From positions 62,001 through 126,000 of the forward strand of contig JACPBF010000004.1 of assembly GCA_016180425.1 (NCBI GenBank): DNA of 64,000 nucleotides, written 5' to 3'. Position 1 is the first letter of the stretch. Each line of letters opens with the position of its first letter. The notes beneath the pieces were generated by a model. That model was not told the origin of the DNA. It worked only from the letters and a program-made list of their open reading frames with translations, and did not search any database. The DNA is from Elusimicrobiota bacterium (lineage in GTDB: Bacteria > Elusimicrobiota > Elusimicrobia > 2-02-FULL-39-32). The position numbers were made by a program, and so were the translations under genes. Below, piece after piece: positions 60,801 to 64,000 of the stretch.

Positions 60801-60957
60801 CTTCTAAAGACAAGGATACAGTCACCATTGGAAAGTCAACATCCGGCAGCTGGCTAACTCCCATGCGTTGAAATGAAATCCCGCCAAATAGAATTAAGCC
60901 CGCCATTAGCATCCAGGCAAAAACTGGTTTTTTAATTGCAATATCTGAAAGTGTCAT
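57838..60957 (-). CDS. RND-family efflux permease (AcrB/HAE1 type)
   Basis: The 1039-residue inner-membrane pump has the RND layout: TM1 near residue 12, a periplasmic loop with GVKKQRGANAVEVAKNI, TM2-6 including the proton-relay motif GIVVDDAIMVLENIVRYHEQG, a second periplasmic loop, and C-terminal helices with MGIVKKNSILLVDFTNERR. It probably exports drugs or other small toxic molecules out of the periplasm. tolC lies 230 bases upstream on the same strand. No membrane-fusion adaptor gene lies between or beside them, which is unusual. Confidence 0.93.
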   Translation of the reverse strand: MTLSDIAIKKPVFAWMLMAGLILFGGISFQRMGVSQLPDVDFPMVTVSLSLEGAAPEVMETEVADVIEDALMSVEGVKEISSTSRHGQATISIEFELNRDIDAALQEVQTKIAQAQRNLPKEIDPPVMTKTNPEDQPIMWISLSGNKPLKELMEYTRDHLKDEFTTVSGVGDVFLGGFVEPNLRVWLNLEEMEKRELVVDDIIAAIQSEHTEVPAGRIETGKQELNVRVMGEASSVEEFGNIIIPGRKGSPIWRTFRIKDVAEVEDGLADIRRISRVLGKPAVGLGVKKQRGANAVEVAKNIKKRIKEVQKNLPEGFELGINFDATRFIEESARELNFTLLLSSLLTAFVCWLFLGYWSSTVNIIFAIPTSIVGSFIILYFLGFTLNTFTLLGLTLAIGIVVDDAIMVLENIVRYHEQGMSKVKAALVGAREITFAAMAASIAILAIFIPVVFMKGIMGKFFFQFGVTMSVAVMLSLLEALTLAPMRCSQFLQAGRTTRLGRWMDNGMKKITELYKILLTKSLRRRWSVILIAFFIFFASLSLTKKIKKEFVPAQEQSRFLVRLQSPVGSSLETTDAAFKKAESFIMSRPETDRYFGAIGGFGGGEVNTGIMFITLKPPKARPIVPPANHPLSQKDLMSLVRKEFTKIPGINKAIVQDLSLSGFTSQRGFPVEFTLRGKEWDKLEQFSEEIQKQMEASGLVVDVDSDYRLGMPEVKVIPDRKKAAARGVSISSIGNAINAMIGGVRVGKYTRGGRRYDIRLRLVAKDRTQMEDISKIWVRNNHGEVIRLSEVVQIIQKPTLLSISRKNRERAISIFANVAPGKSQAESLKEVEKISKRILPDGYKSVLSGSAQTFKESSQSLIFALIFGIFVAYMVLASQFNSFIHPFTVLLALPFSITGALIALMLSGKTLNIYSMIGIILLMGIVKKNSILLVDFTNERRKEGMETYEALLTACPIRLRPILMTSFSTIAAAIPPALALGPGAETRIPMAVVVIGGVLVSTFLTLFVVPCAYSLLSKLESHKHDQELKEATKELSSL

Positions 60958-61022
60958 TTAAGTTAATGGATAATTCCCTAAAATTTTTTTGTTGCAAAAC
61001 GATTTTTTGGAACTCTAATCAA

Positions 61023-61190
61023 TTTAACCCGAATATTGCATTAGAAAATGGAATTCGACAGAAAATCTAGCTATTTTTTTCTCACAAAAAAGTTCGCGAA
61101 TACTTTCAAGTATTCTCTCACTTTTTTGTTTCGAAAAAATGGCTATCTTTTCCGTCTCGGTTCTCATTTTCTAATGCAATTTCGGGTTTA
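61023..61190. repeat. 168-base imperfect palindrome between tolC and the RND gene
   Basis: The left arm TTAACCCGAATATTGCATTA continues GAAAATG and is mirrored by CATTTTCTAATGCAATTTCG followed by GGTTTAA at the right. The arms stay partly complementary to the centre (GAATACTT/AAGTATTC around 61106). It spans the tolC stop codon. Length and terminal conservation suggest a MITE- or REP-like element rather than a simple terminator. Confidence 0.75.
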
Positions 61191-62504
61191 AGGCAACTCC
61201 TCTAGAGTTATTTTTAATTGCAGATAATTTAGTTTTGTTTGAATTATGGTTTTGTCCAGACGATGCTGCGCATCTTGTAGAGCGTGGATCGCTTGCAGAA
61301 CCTCCAGATTATTGACCAAACCCAGACGATACTCTTTTACGTGCAGCTCATAACTTTCATTCGCTTTTTTAAGAGCCTGTTCCAAGACACTAGACTGCGC
61401 TAGGGAGGTATGAAAAACAATAGTAGCTTTTTTTATTTCTGACTCATTTTTTCTATAGAGTTTTTTTAATTCCAGCTCAATCTGTTGAGCTTGAGATACA
61501 GCCAGCCTTAAAGATGCAAGGTTTGTTCCTCCTTGAAAGATGGGGAAATCCAAAGTGAATAATAGATCCCAATCAATTTGTTCCTGAAATCCTACTCTTT
61601 TTGTGTAGTAGTTACCTAGAAGGTTCAGGGTTGGATAAAAGTTTCCCTGCGCTAACTTCATTTGGGATTTTTTAGATTTTAGTTCTTCCTCTAAAGCTTT
61701 AATTTCTGTTTTTGAAGAAACTTTTTTTAAAAGCTCTGCTAAAGGTTTTACTTCTTCCAATTTAAGTTCATCCACTAACCCTGCGGGTTCCAAGGGCAGG
61801 CCTAAGAGAAAAGAAAATTCTTCTTTAGCAGTTGAAATCTCCCCTTTAAGTTGCTCTACTGAAGATTGTAAGGTAGCTTCTTCAGATTCCAGACTTAAGA
61901 GTTCACTAGGCCTGGATTTGCCTAATCTAACCCTTTCGCTGAGTTCTTTGATTCTATTTTGAGTAAGATTTAGCGCAGTTTGCACATTTTTCAGCTCTTT
62001 TTCTAATTCAAGGATTTTATAAAAAGAGATGGCAACTTCCCGGAAGAGCAATTTAGCTAGATGCTGCAGTAGAAATGTCTCTTTCTTAGATTCATGTTTT
62101 AAGGCAGACATGCCGTAAAATTCTTTTAATCCAGCAAAAATGGGTTGTCTTAAAGTTACTTTTGCTTCTGGCCGATCCTTGCGGGTAAAGGTTCCTCCTA
62201 CGCCGCTAGATCCGGTCTCAACTCCGCTCGTGTCTTGGTAAAATTGGGTGAAGATAAAGTTAAGATGGGGGAATACAGAGGAAAGGGTTTGTTTATAGTT
62301 TTCATCTGTTTGAATAATTTTTTGGGTTTGGATTAAAATCGTTTCATTATTTTTTAATGCCAGAAGATAGCACTGGCTTAAATTTAGAGTTCCAGTTTTT
62401 TCCAAAACAGGGCTTTTTTCTATTCCCCACCCATGGGTTGCAAAGGAAGAAAATATAAGAAAAAGGAACAGAGAATGAAACATATTTTTTTTCCAGAAAA
62501 CCAT
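61188..62504 (-). CDS. TolC-family outer-membrane efflux protein
   Basis: The 438-residue protein has an N-terminal export segment (MFHSLFLFLIFSSFATHGWG) and two OEP domains of long amphipathic helices. LNLSQCYLLALKNNETILIQTQKI starts the first, and TLNLLGNYYTKRVGFQEQIDWDLLFTLDFPIFQGGTNLASLRLA starts the second. SYELHVKEYRLGLVNNLEVLQAIHALQDAQ is the typical second-repeat motif. It would form the outer-membrane duct for the RND pump. The last codon lies inside a long palindrome. Confidence 0.92.
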   Translation of the reverse strand: MVFWKKNMFHSLFLFLIFSSFATHGWGIEKSPVLEKTGTLNLSQCYLLALKNNETILIQTQKIIQTDENYKQTLSSVFPHLNFIFTQFYQDTSGVETGSSGVGGTFTRKDRPEAKVTLRQPIFAGLKEFYGMSALKHESKKETFLLQHLAKLLFREVAISFYKILELEKELKNVQTALNLTQNRIKELSERVRLGKSRPSELLSLESEEATLQSSVEQLKGEISTAKEEFSFLLGLPLEPAGLVDELKLEEVKPLAELLKKVSSKTEIKALEEELKSKKSQMKLAQGNFYPTLNLLGNYYTKRVGFQEQIDWDLLFTLDFPIFQGGTNLASLRLAVSQAQQIELELKKLYRKNESEIKKATIVFHTSLAQSSVLEQALKKANESYELHVKEYRLGLVNNLEVLQAIHALQDAQHRLDKTIIQTKLNYLQLKITLEELP

Positions 62505-62643
62505 TTTTTAATTATATTATTTGCGAATTTTAATATAAAGCAAATAGTTGAAAAATTAACTGTTTCCCTCTCTCTAAAAAAAGTCAGCGGGGGACTTATA
62601 AGTTTGACTTTAAAGTTTTATAAATAGGATAATTCTTAAGAGA

Positions 62644-63411
62644 ATGAAAAAAATAAAATTAATTCAGATATTTACTGTTATTTTATTTTTTAATGCGGTT
62701 CTATATTCTCAGGAGTTTACAGCCAGAGAATTAGTGGACCAAGCCAATAAAGTCCTTCGGGGAAATTCCAGCCATGCGCTTTTAAATATGACCATTACCG
62801 CTTCCCGCTGGACTAGAACCATGGAAATAGAGGGATGGAATAGAGATCGCGAGGATGCTTTTATTTTAATTCATGCCCCTCCTAAAGAAAAGGGGACTAC
62901 AACACTGCGATTGAAGCAGGAGATGTGGTTATGGAAACCCTCAGTGGAAAGAGTCATTAAGATTCCAGCCACCATGATGCAGTCTTCCTGGATGGGGTCT
63001 GATTTTACCTATGAGGATATTGTTAAGGCGGATTCTATTGTTAAGGAATACACGCACAAAATTTTAAAACACCAAGAGCTTGAAGGAAAAGAAATTTTTA
63101 CAATTGAGGCTTTGCCTAAGCAAGATGCTCCGGTAGTTTGGGGAAAAGTAATTCTTTTGGTTTTGCGTTATCCAGATGGTCAGGCGGTCCCTTTAAAAGA
63201 GGAAGATTACAGCGAACGCAGAGAGCTGATTCGAACATTAGAATTTTCTGAAGTGAAAATGATTAAAAATAAAAGAGTTCCCACTAAAATTGTTTGCCTG
63301 CCTCATAGAAAAAAAGAGCAAAAGACTGAGATCCATTATAAAGAAATAGATTTTGATATTTCTTATCCAGAGAATTTTTTTAGTCTTTCTCGTTTGCAAA
63401 AAGGAAAATAA
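62644..63411 (+). CDS. LolA-like outer-membrane lipoprotein-sorting protein
   Basis: The 255-residue protein has a signal peptide (MKKIKLIQIFTVILFFNAVLYS). A LolA-like region follows: TARELVDQANKVLRGNSSHALLNMTITASRWTRTMEIEGWNRDREDAFILIHAPPKEKGTTTLRL, then EMWLWKPSVERVIKIPATMMQSSWMGSDFTYEDIVKADSIVKEY. This type is common beside LolE/FtsX-like permeases, as here 8 bases downstream. Together they may move lipids or lipoproteins, or drive an uncharacterised envelope transport process. It is divergent from tolC. Confidence 0.85.
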   Translation: MKKIKLIQIFTVILFFNAVLYSQEFTARELVDQANKVLRGNSSHALLNMTITASRWTRTMEIEGWNRDREDAFILIHAPPKEKGTTTLRLKQEMWLWKPSVERVIKIPATMMQSSWMGSDFTYEDIVKADSIVKEYTHKILKHQELEGKEIFTIEALPKQDAPVVWGKVILLVLRYPDGQAVPLKEEDYSERRELIRTLEFSEVKMIKNKRVPTKIVCLPHRKKEQKTEIHYKEIDFDISYPENFFSLSRLQKGK

Positions 63412-63418
63412 AAAATTT

Positions 63419-64000
63419 ATGATCAGGCTTGCTTGGCGCAATATCTGGCGAAACCAAAGACGCAGTTTAATTACCATTCTCTCTATTGGCTGCGGTTTTA
63501 GCGCTATTATGTTTGGTCAAAGCATGATCCATAGCGTTCAGATCCAATTGGTGGAAAAATCTACTGGGATCATTACAGGACATATTCGGGTCATGAATAA
63601 AAATTGTAAGGATTTAAAAATTCCGGATGAAGATATTGAAAATCCTCAACCTATAGAAAAAGCTCTTGAAGGAATCCCCGGGATTCAGGTCTTTGGTCAG
63701 CGCATTCTTTTTACAGGGCTCATCTCTTCTCCAATCACTTCCAAAGGGGTTTTGGTTTGCGCGGTTCAACCAGAAAAGGAAAGTAAGATTATAAAAATCC
63801 CACAATATATCATTCAAGGCCGTTTTTTCTCTGGCAGCGGCAGGGAGATTGTTTTAGGAGATAAATTAGCAGAGGAATTAGAAATTCGTTTAGGGGAAAA
63901 AGTAGTGCTCCTCTCTCAAGCCAGAGATGGGAGCATGGCCGCAGAAGCTTTTCGCTTAAGCGGAATTTACCATACTGGCAGCACATCTTTTGACGGCCAA
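63419..64000 (+). CDS. ABC transporter permease (LolE/FtsX type), truncated by window end
   Basis: The frame starts at ATG 63419, MIRLAWRNIWRNQRRSLITI, and runs open for 194 residues to the edge. The basic N-terminus followed by a hydrophobic segment (LSIGCGFSAIMFGQSMI) and an extended periplasmic region (GHIRVMNKN, GIPGIQVFGQRILFTGLISS) are typical of LolC/LolE and MacB-like permeases. The start is 8 bases after the LolA-like gene. The ATPase partner must lie to the right. Confidence 0.88.
   Translation, partial: MIRLAWRNIWRNQRRSLITILSIGCGFSAIMFGQSMIHSVQIQLVEKSTGIITGHIRVMNKNCKDLKIPDEDIENPQPIEKALEGIPGIQVFGQRILFTGLISSPITSKGVLVCAVQPEKESKIIKIPQYIIQGRFFSGSGREIVLGDKLAEELEIRLGEKVVLLSQARDGSMAAEAFRLSGIYHTGSTSFDGQ

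Noticed and set aside
1-64000. CRISPR array
   Set aside because: No regularly spaced direct repeats with unique spacers were found; the dispersed palindromes are irregular and far apart.

Overview
The window is one contiguous AT-rich stretch of chromosome from a Gram-negative bacterium that I cannot place by name. The diderm envelope is clear: LspA, a porin, PorV, TolC, an RND pump, LolA-like and LolE-like proteins, and several Sec-exported proteins. Features such as PorV beside a secreted protein with a C-terminal sorting-type domain, YfhO, and a nucleotide-transporter-like protein fused to HEAT repeats resemble uncultured phyla such as Omnitrophota, Elusimicrobiota or UBA10199-like lineages. 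That placement is inference only. Most genes are housekeeping and tightly packed, often overlapping by a few bases. TTG and GTG starts are frequent.

Layout. 1-5.8 kb (+): end of an unknown gene, mtnA, ileS, lspA and a secreted ComEC-type metallo-beta-lactamase. 5.8-9.8 kb (-): a two-gene operon of a 956-residue fibronectin-III protein and a PorV-like outer-membrane protein, preceded by a near-consensus promoter and a cyclic-di-GMP-I (GEMM-I) riboswitch. Then tRNA-Val. 10.2-17.5 kb (-): an iron locus of fur, a Com-like zinc ribbon, a porin, an FMN-binding protein, a PepSY-type membrane protein, apbE, feoB and a DtxR-family regulator, with two matching Fur boxes. 17.6-32 kb (+): HAD phosphatase, mutY, a TPR protein, pmbA, aroE, a Trm112-like protein, aroC, tRNA-Glu, gyrA, yfhO, rsmA, hemD, suhB, a PuuD-like membrane protein and a Rieske protein. 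32-36.6 kb (-): a ClpS-like protein, rplM-rpsI, a cyclic-nucleotide-binding protein and the transporter-HEAT fusion.

36.7-40.3 kb is a small accessory island beside tRNA-Ser. It has a pair of 185-bp inverted repeats enclosing HEPN-like, secreted and ORF6N-domain genes, followed by a frameshifted BRO-type antirepressor. 40.3-55.6 kb (+) returns to core genes: mdh, a fumarase/aspartase-family enzyme, a DUF502 protein, coaX, phoH, ybeY, recO, glyQ, glyS, a TPR protein, an XRE regulator, dprA, topA, xerC, tRNA-Leu (-) and smpB. Directly after smpB lies a compact type II restriction-modification pair whose nuclease has the BglII-type catalytic spacing. The window ends with a YdjM-like membrane protein, an RND permease and TolC (-), then a LolA-like protein and the start of a LolE/FtsX-type permease (+).

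Two systems stand out. In the iron locus the porin could admit iron, the ApbE-flavinylated protein and PepSY-type partner could reduce it outside the cytoplasm, and FeoB would import Fe(II), all under Fur and a DtxR-type regulator. In the second, a c-di-GMP riboswitch controls export of a large surface protein together with a PorV-type shuttle. A family of intergenic palindromic repeats ending in TTTAACCCGAATATT-like sequence also runs through the window.
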